Shown: one piece after another, positions 9,222 through 18,184 of the stretch
Layout: each line of letters opens with the position of its first letter
How positions within the stretch are numbered: the stretch's first letter is position 1
Program-made: the position numbers and the translations under genes
Notes under the pieces: model-generated
The model's input: only the letters and a program-made list of their open reading frames with translations
Database searches by the model: none
What the model was told of the DNA's origin: nothing
Assembly: GCA_003385605.1 (NCBI GenBank)
Contig: QQUU01000136.1
Location: 1-64,000 of the forward strand
Reading direction: 5' to 3'
Source: Bacteroidota bacterium
Lineage (GTDB): Bacteria > Bacteroidota > Bacteroidia > Flavobacteriales > Schleiferiaceae
Length of the DNA stretch: 64,000 nt

Positions 9222-9647
9222 ATGTTCTCAAAACTCAATCCATACGAAACCCGCTACCGTCTGCGCATGGACGAGCAGATTGTGGGCTACGCTAGAGAAA
9301 TAGGTAGGACCCGCTATTATTCCAAAGATCAGTTTTGGTGGAACGGTGCAATCATTAAGCACAATCGTGTGGACGAATGCATCGGTATCAAGGATTTAGA
9401 CAATAGACCGCTGTACGAGCTGGATATTGTTGAGTATGCACTCGAAGGAGCCCGCGATAGGATGGGTTGTATTCTTTGGGGACAGAAGGAGGATGTATTT
9501 ATCATTAAAGATCTCAACGACCCGTCGCTTGAAATTCCTTTCAACGTGAAGGACATGACGCTCTTTGCGGCTGAAGATTTAAGATTTCGAGCCTATTTGT
9601 TCTCCCAGCCAGATTTAATGCGCGAGTTGGGTGTTAGAGACGATTAA
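9222..9647 (+). CDS. Small YopX-like protein of unknown function
   Basis: The product is 141 residues, soluble and without a signal peptide. The central part, with [19 protein letters not shown] then [14 protein letters not shown], resembles the YopX fold pattern (TGLKDKNGKEIYEGDIV followed by a beta strand G-V-x-W), known mainly from phage and mobile-element proteins. The similarity is pattern recognition only. Nothing else phage-like is nearby. The flanks are dsbD and tyrS, both housekeeping. The start codon directly follows the dsbD terminator and no promoter box is clear. The function is unknown. Confidence 0.6.
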   Translation: MFSKLNPYETRYRLRMDEQIVGYAREIGRTRYYSKDQFWWNGAIIKHNRVDECIGIKDLDNRPLYELDIVEYALEGARDRMGCILWGQKEDVFIIKDLNDPSLEIPFNVKDMTLFAAEDLRFRAYLFSQPDLMRELGVRDD

Positions 9648-9652
9648 GGTCC

Positions 9653-9660
9653 TATTTTAG
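9653..9660 (+). promoter_or_regulatory. Possible -7 box of tyrS (TATTTTAG)
   Basis: TATTTTAG differs from TAnnTTTG at one position and lies 28 nt before the tyrS ATG, in the 41-bp gap after the preceding gene. Confidence 0.4.
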
Positions 9661-9688
9661 CGGTTCGAACAGCCAGTTAGAGAAACAC

Positions 9689-10969
9689 ATGGACACAAAT
9701 TTTGTAGAAGAGCTACGTTGGAGAGGCATGTTGCACGACATCATGCCTGAAACTGAAGAACTATTGACTAGTGAAATGGTCTCTGGCTATATCGGTTTTG
9801 ATCCAACAGCGGATTCCTTAGGTGTAGGGAATATGGTACAAATCATGACTCTAGTGCACTTTCAGCGCGCTGGTCACAAGCCTATCGCTCTGGTAGGTGG
9901 TGCTACAGGAATGGTGGGCGATCCATCAGGTAAGAGTGCTGAGCGTAACCTACTCGATTTAGAGACCCTTCAACACAATCTAGATTGCCAGAAGAAGCAG
10001 CTGGAAAAGTTCTTGGACTTTGATTGTGGCGCAAATAGTGCTGAAATCGTCAACAACTACGACTGGTTCAAAGAGTTCGACTTCTTAGGATTTATTCGTG
10101 ATGTAGGTAAACACATGAGTGTAAACTACATGATGGCCAAAGACAGCGTGAAAAAGCGCTTAGATACCGGTATGAGCTTTACGGAGTTTTCTTACCAATT
10201 GATCCAAGGGTACGATTTCTACCACCTATGGAAGAACAATGGTGTGAAGCTGCAAATGGGTGGTTCGGACCAATGGGGCAACATCACCACGGGTACAGAG
10301 CTTATTCGTCGTTTAGGTAGAGGTTCTGCGCATGCTTTGACGACACCGCTAATTAAGAAAGCGGACGGAACGAAGTTTGGAAAAAGCGAGGGCGGTAATG
10401 TTTGGTTAGATCCGGCACGTACTTCGCCTTATGCATTCTACCAGTTTTGGCTGAACGCTTCGGATGCAGATGCTGAGAACTACATCAAGATTTTCTCTAT
10501 TAAATCACGTGAAGAAATCGAAGCATTGATTGCTGAACATGCAGAGGCGCCTTTCAAGCGTGCCTTGCAAAAGGCCTTGGCTGAGGAGATTACCGTACGC
10601 GTTCACAGCCAGGCCGATTTAGACAATGCACTTGCAGCATCTCAGATCTTGTTTGGTAAGGCCACAGAGGACCAATTGCGTTCTTTAGACCGTGCTACCC
10701 TTGAAAGTGTTTTTGAGGGTGTGCCGCAGTTTGAATTGGCTGCATCAAACCTTGAGGGCGGTCTTGATATCGTCGAAGCGCTCGCTGAGCATACAGCGGT
10801 GTTCCCGTCAAAGGGAGAGGCGCGCAAGATGGTGCAAGGCAATGGTGTTGCCATCAATAAAACGAAAGTGGGCGTAGATAAAGTCCTCACCAAAGACGAT
10901 GTTGTCGCGGGTGGATTGATCATAGTCCAAAAAGGAAAGAAGAATTACTTCCTAGTGAAGGTGAGCTAA
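9689..10969 (+). CDS. tyrS: Tyrosyl-tRNA synthetase
   Basis: This class I aminoacyl-tRNA synthetase of 426 residues charges tRNA-Tyr. The FDPTADSL segment (37-44), [17 protein letters not shown], the tyrosine-site [11 protein letters not shown] and [12 protein letters not shown], and a KMSKS equivalent KFGKS (229-233) are all present, with an S4-like RNA-binding domain at the C-terminus ([16 protein letters not shown]). Oddly, the HIGH-like motif reads GVGN at 45-48: the first histidine is glycine, read directly from the codon GGT. It ends at a strong bidirectional terminator. Confidence 0.95.
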   Translation: MDTNFVEELRWRGMLHDIMPETEELLTSEMVSGYIGFDPTADSLGVGNMVQIMTLVHFQRAGHKPIALVGGATGMVGDPSGKSAERNLLDLETLQHNLDCQKKQLEKFLDFDCGANSAEIVNNYDWFKEFDFLGFIRDVGKHMSVNYMMAKDSVKKRLDTGMSFTEFSYQLIQGYDFYHLWKNNGVKLQMGGSDQWGNITTGTELIRRLGRGSAHALTTPLIKKADGTKFGKSEGGNVWLDPARTSPYAFYQFWLNASDADAENYIKIFSIKSREEIEALIAEHAEAPFKRALQKALAEEITVRVHSQADLDNALAASQILFGKATEDQLRSLDRATLESVFEGVPQFELAASNLEGGLDIVEALAEHTAVFPSKGEARKMVQGNGVAINKTKVGVDKVLTKDDVVAGGLIIVQKGKKNYFLVKVS

Positions 10970-10986
10970 GGCTCTGATAGATGAAT

Positions 10987-11017
10987 AAAAAAGGCGCCCC
11001 ATGGGGCGCCTTTTTTT
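10987..11017. terminator. Bidirectional terminator between tyrS and the leftward secreted-protein gene
   Basis: A perfect 8-bp GC-rich inverted repeat (GGCGCCCC 10993-11000, GGGGCGCC 11003-11010) is flanked by an A run on the left and a T run on the right, so it can terminate both converging transcripts. Confidence 0.88.
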
Positions 11018-11033
11018 ATGCTAAAAACGGTTT

Positions 11034-11768
11034 TTAAAGGACTACGTAGTCAAAGACAATATCGTCGATGTCTTTTAAAAAGCGTTCATTCGGACGCTGG
11101 AAGAAGTAGAACATGCCGTGGTCGCGCATCTCTGCACCTTTAAGTTTGGCGTACTCAAATTCTTCGCCCTTATTCACTAAACAATACGGTATACCACTGC
11201 GGAATATTACCAATGCTTGAAAATCTGGTTGTGATGGATTGGCGCTTCGGTTTAAATAAGCCCAACACTCGTACTCGCCGAAGTTTTTACCTTCCCAATC
11301 TTTGGATTTAAGTACTTCAACAAGGGCATCGCGAACCGCACCTCCGCGTTTTCCTTCGAAGAATTTCTCTACAGTAATTGTTGGGAAGCTGCGTCGCTCG
11401 AGTTGACGACCGTTGATGGAACCGCTAAGCACCACCTCGTGGTATTTACTCATACGTCGGGCAGAACTCTCCCAAAGGCTATCAATGGGGAAACCTTCCT
11501 CGCAGTATCCAAGGGTGTCTTTTCTGCTTGAAAGCAATGCCGCGCCTGCCATCAATCGCTTATCAAGGACATTGACATAATCGTCGTGTACCCAAAGATG
11601 AACAGTAGCATCGTAGCTACCGCCGTTAAAGTTAGAAGCACTCACACGCACAGAATCTCGAAGTTCTAGACGGTCTTCTCCTGAGGTCATTTCTGCCTCA
11701 CGACGAACGACCTGTGAATGTGCCACGGATGCCCATGCTAGTAGGGCAATAACTGCTAATTTTCTCAT
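11034..11768 (-). CDS. Secreted protein of unknown function
   Basis: The 244-residue product has a clear signal peptide (MRKLAVIALLAWASVAHSQ, cleavage near residue 19). The mature part is mixed alpha/beta with no family recognised; two cysteines are present (YCEEGFP, YECWAYL). It is probably periplasmic. Its start overlaps the stop of the LuxE-like gene by 4 bp, so both are made from one message, and it ends at the bidirectional terminator shared with tyrS. The function is unknown. Confidence 0.75.
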   Translation of the reverse strand: MRKLAVIALLAWASVAHSQVVRREAEMTSGEDRLELRDSVRVSASNFNGGSYDATVHLWVHDDYVNVLDKRLMAGAALLSSRKDTLGYCEEGFPIDSLWESSARRMSKYHEVVLSGSINGRQLERRSFPTITVEKFFEGKRGGAVRDALVEVLKSKDWEGKNFGEYECWAYLNRSANPSQPDFQALVIFRSGIPYCLVNKGEEFEYAKLKGAEMRDHGMFYFFQRPNERFLKDIDDIVFDYVVL

Positions 11769-12742
11769 AAACTCACCATTAGGTTACAACCGCGTATCTC
11801 GCTTTTATCGAGTCGGCCGTAGACTTCAAATGTACCATTTTCAAAAACCCTGCCTTGGTCGCTAATGGCTAAAAAGCAACAGCTGTCCTTATTGGCCAGA
11901 TCAATAATCTGTAAGGCACCTCGCGAACCGTTTTGCTGCGGTGCTCCAAGCGGATCTGCAATGTCTCTGGTATATACGCGCATCCATGGGGGACAAGCAA
12001 ACAGACCGCTATCTTTCAAATAGGCCTGTGACAACAGCTCGGTCATGCCGTATTCGCTATCAATAGGGCTGGAGGGAAATTTCTCTTTCAACAACGCGTG
12101 CACCCCCGCGCGGATAAGCTCTTTACGACGGCCTTTCATACCGCCGGTCTCCATCACACGTAGCTGAGGGAAATCCATCGCGGAAATACTTTCAGCAAAA
12201 TCTAAAAGTCCAAAAGTCACACCCATAAGCAAGGTGGGCCGTTGTTGTTTTTGAAGATTTTGAAGCACTTGCGCCAACTCCTCGTGATTGTAGAGGTAGA
12301 AACCGCTCTCTTTCTTTGCCGAACGTTTAATCATGCCTTCGGCCATCACCACTAAGGAAGAGCCGCTGCGTTCAAGGTAGCTCGGTAATAAGGCCAATAC
12401 GGTCCAATTCTCCAAAGCACCAAATTCCCGCTGAAAGCCTTCCACATACACCTTTTCATAATGGGCCAATTCCTTCACCATATGTCTGCTGGGGGTGCCT
12501 CCAGTGGTTGTGGAAGAAGTGAATGTTGCTTCGGGGCTGAAAACGCCCGTAACGACCTCATGATTCTTAAAGAGTTCTACCGGTAGGAACGGAATGTTTT
12601 TTAGCGCATTGACGGTCTCTGGCGTACGCTTAATTAAATCACAGAACTGACCGTACACTTCGTTATTCGCGTACTGGTGACGGTACATTTCAAGTGCCGC
12701 GTCCTCAAAGTTTTGATCGGTGATTTCTGTGAAGTTGCGCAT
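11765..12742 (-). CDS. LuxE/PaaK-like acyl-protein synthetase family protein
   Basis: The 325-residue product resembles LuxE-type acyl-protein synthetases, adenylate-forming enzymes that activate a carboxylic acid. Visible are the Ser/Thr/Gly-rich loop SSTTTGGTPS, a central LMGVTFGLLDF region, METGGMKGRR, and the adenylation motif EYGMTELLSQAY, ending in YGRLDKSEIRGCN. The natural substrate is unknown, and no lux reductase or luciferase is present. The open frame runs to 12775, but its first 11 codons are the terminator hairpin of the upstream gene, so the ATG at 12742 is chosen. It overlaps the secreted-protein gene by 4 bp. Confidence 0.72.
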   Translation of the reverse strand: MRNFTEITDQNFEDAALEMYRHQYANNEVYGQFCDLIKRTPETVNALKNIPFLPVELFKNHEVVTGVFSPEATFTSSTTTGGTPSRHMVKELAHYEKVYVEGFQREFGALENWTVLALLPSYLERSGSSLVVMAEGMIKRSAKKESGFYLYNHEELAQVLQNLQKQQRPTLLMGVTFGLLDFAESISAMDFPQLRVMETGGMKGRRKELIRAGVHALLKEKFPSSPIDSEYGMTELLSQAYLKDSGLFACPPWMRVYTRDIADPLGAPQQNGSRGALQIIDLANKDSCCFLAISDQGRVFENGTFEVYGRLDKSEIRGCNLMVSL

Positions 12743-12770
12743 AAAAAAACCGCGGCCCTCGGGGCCGCGG
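12742..12770 (-). terminator. Terminator after the TonB-dependent receptor gene
   Basis: A perfect 9-bp stem (CCGCGGCCC 12750-12758 with GGGCCGCGG 12762-12770, 3-nt loop) is followed on the minus strand by a run of seven T that touches the ATG at 12742 of the LuxE-like gene. Confidence 0.85.
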
Positions 12771-12795
12771 TTCAAAATTACGTTTTTGAATTCGC

Positions 12796-15651
12796 TTAAA
12801 GCGAGTAGCGGAAGGTTAGTTTAAACGTTCTTCCCGGTGCCCAACGTGAGAAGTACGGGGACGAACTATTATAACTAACAAATATCCGATCTCTCGTATC
12901 GTCAAGAATGTTACTCACGGCAACACCTATCTGGTATTTACGTTCTTCACCGAATCGCTTCATCAGGTTGAAGTTCAAGCTGTGAAATGGTACCTCATAA
13001 ACGTCTGGGTTATCGGCAACCCCTACGATGTAGAGTTTCTCGCCTTGAACGTTGTAGAATAATCCACCTTGCCATCCTTGTTTAGGATTATTGTAATTCA
13101 AGCCAACGTTTACCATGTATGGACTTTGACCTTGCATTGGTCGAACTTCGCTAATGATTTCGCCTTCTCTCGCGGAAGCCAAGCGGGCAGCATATTCTGA
13201 CGAATCGCGTGTTACAGCTGAGTAGATGTAAGAGAAATTAGAATTGACCTCAAAGTTCTTTAATCCCACAAATCCGAGGTTTTTACGGATCTCAAATTCA
13301 GCCCCTGCGACCGTTGCATTACCAACATTTCGCGGTTGGAAGTTTGACGGTGCTGCAGCAGAATAAGCAACAAGTTCGATAGGATTTTGGAACATTTTGT
13401 AGAAACCTGATAATGCAACTGTTTGCCCACCTTCGAAGAAGTATTCATAACGCGCATCGAGGTTATTAATGATAGTGTTTTGAAGGTCGAGGTTACCAAT
13501 AAAGGTGATTCCCGTCAATACGTCCTCAATCTGCGCTGCCGACTTCTCTTTAAACGAAGGACGCGCTACCGTGCGGAAAGCACCTAGACGTAGGTTGCTG
13601 TTCTCATTTACACTATATATGAATGAAGCGGTAGGGAAGAGATTAAAGTTATTCAGAACAGGCTCCCAGTAATAATTCAAACCTGTACCCGGTGCAGCAG
13701 CCTCTTGTTGATCTACGCCGGTGTAGAACTGGTCGTAGCGCTCCAAGCGAAGACCTACGACTACCTTCATTAAAGCATTCATATTGAATTCTTCATTCAC
13801 ATATGCACCAAAGTTGCTTTGGATACCTTGATAGGCGTTGTTCGCCTCATAATTACCACTGTAATAAGTTCCAGCATCTGAAATCACATCCCATACGAAC
13901 GCTTCGGTGAGAAGTTCATCTGCGTCACCAGTGAGTGCGGGAAGGTTTCCGAGAGATTTAGCGCGCAGTTGGTAGCGTAAGATTTCGTAATCACGGTATT
14001 TGAAGGTGTAGCTCGCACCGTATTTGAATTTGGCATCACGTCCACGAATTTCATGGGTACGCGTAAAATCAATTCGATTGGCAAGATTGAACTCGTTTAG
14101 ATTACGCCAAATGCGGTTTGGAAAGCCAGTTTCCCCTGGAGCAATTGCGAAAGTATTATCTTCTGTACGGTAGGATGTAGATCGGATATCTTTATCGGCG
14201 ATACGACTGTAGGTAGGGGCGATTCTCCAATCGATTTTCAATGTATTGTCCTTTCGACTATGCTGGCCATTAAATAGCAAAGAAGTGATAGAACGCTCAG
14301 AGTATTCAAGGTTATCTCTTGCCCCAATAAAAGAATTTTCAATTGAAGAGGTCTCAATGAACTTTCCTGTACGAGTTTCACCATTTTGAAGGTGCATAGC
14401 AGTGAAGCGGTATTTATCATTGTCATCTTTAATTGAATAGCCGAACAATCCACTCATAAAAATATTACTAACTGCTAAGGAGCCTATTTGTGTTCGGTCG
14501 GCTTGAAGCTCATATTGTGTCGGTAAATTTCCTTTGCGATAGAAGTTTTGCTCATACATACGCGTTGAATCGCCGGTCATACTTCCAAAGAAATCAGTAT
14601 TCGCTTTGTAGGAGAACGATCCATTGTAACCCACAGTTTTTCCGTTGTCTTTCTTGAATTGATTACCGCCACTGATTCCAAGACTACCATTCAAAGGCAT
14701 CGTGCGAGCCTTCGCCGAGAGCACTGGCTTAAAACTTTCTGTGAGCTCTGTGGTAATTGGATCATCTAAAGCAGGATTTGGAATTCCTTGATAGATGTAT
14801 TGATTAGGTAATGGGTTATTTCTAAACCCGCTGTCAAACCCCAAGAAATCCGTCACGGATCCCTGGTGCCCTAAGCCTTGAACCAGGTGCATACCGGGGG
14901 TGTACCCCAAAGACGAGCTGATATTCAACGTCTTTTTAGTTGGAAAATCGACTAATTCAATATTTACTAAACCGCCTGAGAAATCTGCTGGAAGATCTGC
15001 TGTAAGGGTTTTAAGAACTACGATGTTTTGAAGGATGTTGGTTGGGAAGATGTCCATCTGCAACGAGTTGCGGTCCGGATCCAATCCAGGAATATCCATC
15101 CTCATCAGTTGAGTCTTCGTATAACGATCCCCTAGACCACGAACGAATACATACTTACCGCCTTGAATACTTACACCAGGTACACGCGTTACCGCTGCTG
15201 CGGCATTTCCATCACCAACACGCTTAAAATTCTGGGCAGAGATACCATCCATTACGGTAGCACTCTTCTTTTTTACATTTAAGAGTGCACTTTCGGTATT
15301 CCGCATTGCTGATGCCGTGACCGTAACAGTCATAAGCTCGTTTGTAGAAGGCTTTAAGCGAAGGTTTTCGAAAGCGGTTACTTTGCCTGCTTCTACTTTT
15401 ACGTCAGAAATGGTTAATGTAGCTAGACCTAAAAAACTGATCTCCAGATTGTAGGTTCCTGGTTCCAAGCTTAATTCAAAGTTTCCGTCGAAATCTGTGA
15501 ATGCTACTGCTCCAGTCGAAGGAATTTGAGCATTCGCGTAAAAGAGTGCTTCGCTGGTTTCGTCTTCGTACACAGTTCCGCGGATGATACCATTCTGTGC
15601 GTAAGAAAGTACGCTGAATAGAAGTGCTGTAAATAGCGCTTTGATTTTCAT
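12796..15651 (-). CDS. TonB-dependent outer-membrane receptor
   Basis: The 951-residue product has a signal peptide (MKIKALFTALLFSVLSYAQ), then a carboxypeptidase-regulatory-like beta-sandwich (about 20-105: IIRGTVYEDETSEALFYANA), a plug domain (about 125-240, with RVPGVSIQGGKYVFVRGLG), and a long beta barrel ending in the aromatic-terminated WAPGRTFKLTFRYSL. It imports a substrate across the outer membrane using TonB/ExbB/ExbD energy; those genes lie at 46.7-48.7 kb. No SusD partner follows. The adjacent beta-helix-like lipoprotein and the PhoB/PhoR-like regulators suggest a phosphorus-related substrate, which is inference. Its transcription may depend on read-through of the terminator at 15688-15719. 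Confidence 0.9.
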   Translation of the reverse strand: MKIKALFTALLFSVLSYAQNGIIRGTVYEDETSEALFYANAQIPSTGAVAFTDFDGNFELSLEPGTYNLEISFLGLATLTISDVKVEAGKVTAFENLRLKPSTNELMTVTVTASAMRNTESALLNVKKKSATVMDGISAQNFKRVGDGNAAAAVTRVPGVSIQGGKYVFVRGLGDRYTKTQLMRMDIPGLDPDRNSLQMDIFPTNILQNIVVLKTLTADLPADFSGGLVNIELVDFPTKKTLNISSSLGYTPGMHLVQGLGHQGSVTDFLGFDSGFRNNPLPNQYIYQGIPNPALDDPITTELTESFKPVLSAKARTMPLNGSLGISGGNQFKKDNGKTVGYNGSFSYKANTDFFGSMTGDSTRMYEQNFYRKGNLPTQYELQADRTQIGSLAVSNIFMSGLFGYSIKDDNDKYRFTAMHLQNGETRTGKFIETSSIENSFIGARDNLEYSERSITSLLFNGQHSRKDNTLKIDWRIAPTYSRIADKDIRSTSYRTEDNTFAIAPGETGFPNRIWRNLNEFNLANRIDFTRTHEIRGRDAKFKYGASYTFKYRDYEILRYQLRAKSLGNLPALTGDADELLTEAFVWDVISDAGTYYSGNYEANNAYQGIQSNFGAYVNEEFNMNALMKVVVGLRLERYDQFYTGVDQQEAAAPGTGLNYYWEPVLNNFNLFPTASFIYSVNENSNLRLGAFRTVARPSFKEKSAAQIEDVLTGITFIGNLDLQNTIINNLDARYEYFFEGGQTVALSGFYKMFQNPIELVAYSAAAPSNFQPRNVGNATVAGAEFEIRKNLGFVGLKNFEVNSNFSYIYSAVTRDSSEYAARLASAREGEIISEVRPMQGQSPYMVNVGLNYNNPKQGWQGGLFYNVQGEKLYIVGVADNPDVYEVPFHSLNFNLMKRFGEERKYQIGVAVSNILDDTRDRIFVSYNSSSPYFSRWAPGRTFKLTFRYSL

Positions 15652-15687
15652 AGAAAGTCTAGTTCATTTCAAAGTGCAAAACACGAA

Positions 15688-15719
15688 AAAAGGCTCGAAA
15701 CGGATGTCTCGAGCCTTTT
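15688..15719 (-). terminator. Terminator between the lipoprotein gene and the receptor gene
   Basis: An 11-bp inverted repeat (AAAAGGCTCGA 15688-15698, TCGAGCCTTTT 15709-15719) with a 10-nt loop is followed on the minus strand by T residues. It could reduce, rather than abolish, transcription into the receptor gene 37 bp further on. Confidence 0.75.
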
Positions 15720-15737
15720 AAAGTTATTTTAACTTTA
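15719..15737 (-). repeat. AT-rich hairpin at the lipoprotein 3' end
   Basis: The perfect 8-bp inverted repeat TAAAGTTA / TAACTTTA with a 3-nt loop lies directly before the terminator and after the lipoprotein stop. It could stabilise the 3' end of the message; this is inference. Confidence 0.5.
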
Positions 15738-15754
15738 TGTTAAGTACGCTATTT

Positions 15755-18085
15755 TTAGAATGCGCCTTTCATTGCAGCATATGTCCAAGCAAGTTTGCTT
15801 TCGTCAGCACCTACAGTAGCTGTAGTCACCGAAGTTGCAAAGTCAGCCGGATCCCAAGCAGTAACAGCACCTGATTTATCTAGGAATACATCTGCAAGAG
15901 TTGTTCCTGCTGAGTATGTACTCAAGTCAATTTCAATATCAGAGAAGTTCAACAAACCGTTGTTGTAGTTGTAAGCACCACCAGTTTCGTCAATCTCCCA
16001 GTCGCCTGAGTCATCAAAACCTACAACAAATACTTTTTCTACAGTACCCATAGCTGAATCGCGGAAGTCAGCAATCTCTGCAGCCATTCCGTATAGTGTA
16101 CCATTCATTGCTGTGAATTGACCGCCAGCGGTTCCTTCTGGACCGTCTACTTCCATACCGTGGTCTGAATCTGCACCGGCAACGTATACGAAGTTATCGA
16201 TAGTACCAGCGTAAGCCTGGTCGATATCGTAAGCATCATCACCTTGTGCCCATACAACGATGTTAGAAGCATCTACGGTACCACCGAAGAATTCTACACC
16301 ATCATCAACATTCGCAACAACTTCAATGTTATCTACAGTTGTACCTGAACCAACACCACCGAAAGTGATACCGTTGATTTCGTTACCATCGCCAATCAAA
16401 GTACCGCCGTGACGAACACTTACGTACTGAATAACACCTGAGTTATCCATTGCGTCAGAACCACCATAGATTGCGTAAGGTTCATTAGCAGGAAGCCCTT
16501 CGATAAGTGCTGTAGAAGCGTCAGCAGAGATTGGAGCGTAACCCAATACAATCAAACCACCCCATAGACCAGCATCTGTTTCATCGAGGTTAGTACCTGC
16601 ATGTTGTCCTAACTCAATATTATCAGCAATAGAGGTCATGATAATAGGATTGTCAGCTGTACCCATAGCTTCAATGTAACCGCCTTGTGCAACCACAATT
16701 ACAGATGAGTTAGCACCTTGACCGTATCCACCTTTGATAATCGTTCCTGGCTCAATCGTCAAAGTATCACCCGCGGCAACAATAACGCGACCTTGTAATT
16801 CATAGATACGTGCAGCAGACCAGTGAGCATCACCTGTTTGTCCAGCAACTACTACGTTGTTTGGAGCATTAAATGGACCCGCAAAATCATCATGGTTACC
16901 ATTTTTTGCAGTAAGTGTCCATGCGAAATCACTCGCATTTGCGCCAAAGCTTGGCTCATTAACAACAGAACCGCCTGCGAAATGCTCGCCTTTAAACTTA
17001 TCCATGAAAATAGATACGGCAGACATGTTACCTGCATTCAGGTGCGATGTGTTGATTTCAACATTAGAGAAGTTCAACAAACCATTATCGTGATTGTAAG
17101 AAGATGTTGAATCATCCAATTCGAAGTCAGATGATTCTGAGAATCCAAAGAAGAAAACGTTTTCTACATTACCCATTGCACCGTCTCGGAAATCAGCATA
17201 TTCACCGTTGCCACCGAGTAAAGTTCCGTTCTTTAGAGTGAAAGAACCTGTAACAGAACCTTCAGGACCGTCGATTTCCAAACCGTGGTCAGAATCGCCA
17301 CCTGCAACGTATACGAAGTTGTCAATGGTACCTGAGTACGCCTGATCAATATCGAAAGCATCATCACCTTGAGCAGTAACGCTTACGTTAGTTGCATTGA
17401 CAGAACCACCGAAGAATTCAACACCATCATCTAACGTAGCAAATACTTCAATGTTATTGATTGTTGTTCCGTTACCAACACCACCGAAAGTGATACCGTT
17501 GATCTCGTTACCATCACCAATCAAAGTTCCACCGTGACGTACACTTACGTAAGAAATAGTACCTGAGTTATCAGCATCGTTAGAACCACCGTATACAGCC
17601 CATGGCTCGTTAGCAGGAAGACCTTCGATCAAAGCTTCAGAAGCATCTGCTGAGATCGTTGCGTCACCCAAAACGATGAATCCACCCCAAAGACCTTTGT
17701 CGGTCTCGTCAAGGTTTGAGCCATTGCGTTGTCCTAAGTTAATGTTGTCAAGAACAGATGTCATGACGATAGGCTCGTCCGCTGTTCCCTGCATGTCTAC
17801 CATACCACCTTTGGCTACAATGAGTACAGATGCGTTAGCACCATCACCCTCTTCACCTTTAATAATTGTTCCGGCCTCCACTGTAAGAGTTGCGCCAGCA
17901 TCAACTACTACGCGTCCGTTCAGGACGTATATTGAATCTGAAACCCAAGTTTCATCGGCAGTTATTAGACCAGATTTTTCCACTAATACTGAAGGGTCTA
18001 CAGGTTCTGGTTCCGTACCACCTCCATTACAAGCTGCTAAAATTGATGCAGCAGTTGCAAATGCAAATAATTTGTTGAATTTCAT
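15755..18085 (-). CDS. Lipoprotein with two long beta-helix-like repeats
   Basis: The 776-residue product has a lipoprotein signal (lipobox LAAC, followed by NGGGTEPEP). The mature part is two copies of a unit of about 376 residues (about 40-415 and 416-770). Each contains V-EAGTIIKG or IEPGTIIKG, GLWGG-IVLG, YVSVRHGGTLIGDGNEING, DDGVEFFGG, QGDDA-DIDQAY and DSDHG-E-DGPEG. The alternation of Gly, Asn, Asp and short strands fits a right-handed beta-helix with acidic turns. It would be anchored in the outer membrane next to the receptor encoded downstream. It is divergent from the two-component genes across an operator-rich gap. The family is recognised as common in Bacteroidota; its function is not established here. 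Confidence 0.8.
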   Translation of the reverse strand: MKFNKLFAFATAASILAACNGGGTEPEPVDPSVLVEKSGLITADETWVSDSIYVLNGRVVVDAGATLTVEAGTIIKGEEGDGANASVLIVAKGGMVDMQGTADEPIVMTSVLDNINLGQRNGSNLDETDKGLWGGFIVLGDATISADASEALIEGLPANEPWAVYGGSNDADNSGTISYVSVRHGGTLIGDGNEINGITFGGVGNGTTINNIEVFATLDDGVEFFGGSVNATNVSVTAQGDDAFDIDQAYSGTIDNFVYVAGGDSDHGLEIDGPEGSVTGSFTLKNGTLLGGNGEYADFRDGAMGNVENVFFFGFSESSDFELDDSTSSYNHDNGLLNFSNVEINTSHLNAGNMSAVSIFMDKFKGEHFAGGSVVNEPSFGANASDFAWTLTAKNGNHDDFAGPFNAPNNVVVAGQTGDAHWSAARIYELQGRVIVAAGDTLTIEPGTIIKGGYGQGANSSVIVVAQGGYIEAMGTADNPIIMTSIADNIELGQHAGTNLDETDAGLWGGLIVLGYAPISADASTALIEGLPANEPYAIYGGSDAMDNSGVIQYVSVRHGGTLIGDGNEINGITFGGVGSGTTVDNIEVVANVDDGVEFFGGTVDASNIVVWAQGDDAYDIDQAYAGTIDNFVYVAGADSDHGMEVDGPEGTAGGQFTAMNGTLYGMAAEIADFRDSAMGTVEKVFVVGFDDSGDWEIDETGGAYNYNNGLLNFSDIEIDLSTYSAGTTLADVFLDKSGAVTAWDPADFATSVTTATVGADESKLAWTYAAMKGAF
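15770..17968 (-). repeat. Internal tandem duplication in the lipoprotein gene
   Basis: Two copies of about 1128 bp lie head to tail (about 16841-17968 and 15770-16840). DNA identity is still visible in blocks, for example CACTTACGTA at about 16415 and about 17543 within matching contexts. The copies stay in frame and correspond to the two protein repeats. Confidence 0.75.
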
Positions 18086-18130
18086 TTTGTTGCTTATTGT
18101 TTTATTCGTTTGACAAACAACGGGTGCTTA

Positions 18131-18169
18131 TGTTAATCAGCCGTTAAGTGCTTGTGAACCTTTGGTAAG
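18131..18169 (-). promoter_or_regulatory. Operator cluster A: four TTAACA-like hexamers at 11-bp pitch
   Basis: Read on the minus strand, the hexamers are CTTACC, TTCACA, TTAACG and TTAACA at exact 11-bp steps (plus-strand starts 18164, 18153, 18142, 18131). The cluster ends 45 bp before the lipoprotein ATG. The pitch and hexamer resemble PhoP/PhoB-type direct-repeat boxes (B. subtilis PhoP: TTAACA repeats). Binding by the adjacent response regulator is inferred. Confidence 0.6.
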
Positions 18170-18184
18170 AGGCGATGAAAGAAT

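Noticed and set aside
12743-12775. Longer N-terminus (11 residues, MNRGPEGRG) for the LuxE-like protein
   Set aside because: These codons are the stem-loop and T tract of the preceding terminator.
12796-15651. SusC of a polysaccharide-utilisation locus
   Set aside because: No SusD gene, glycoside hydrolase or sulfatase lies nearby. The neighbours point to another type of TonB-dependent import.
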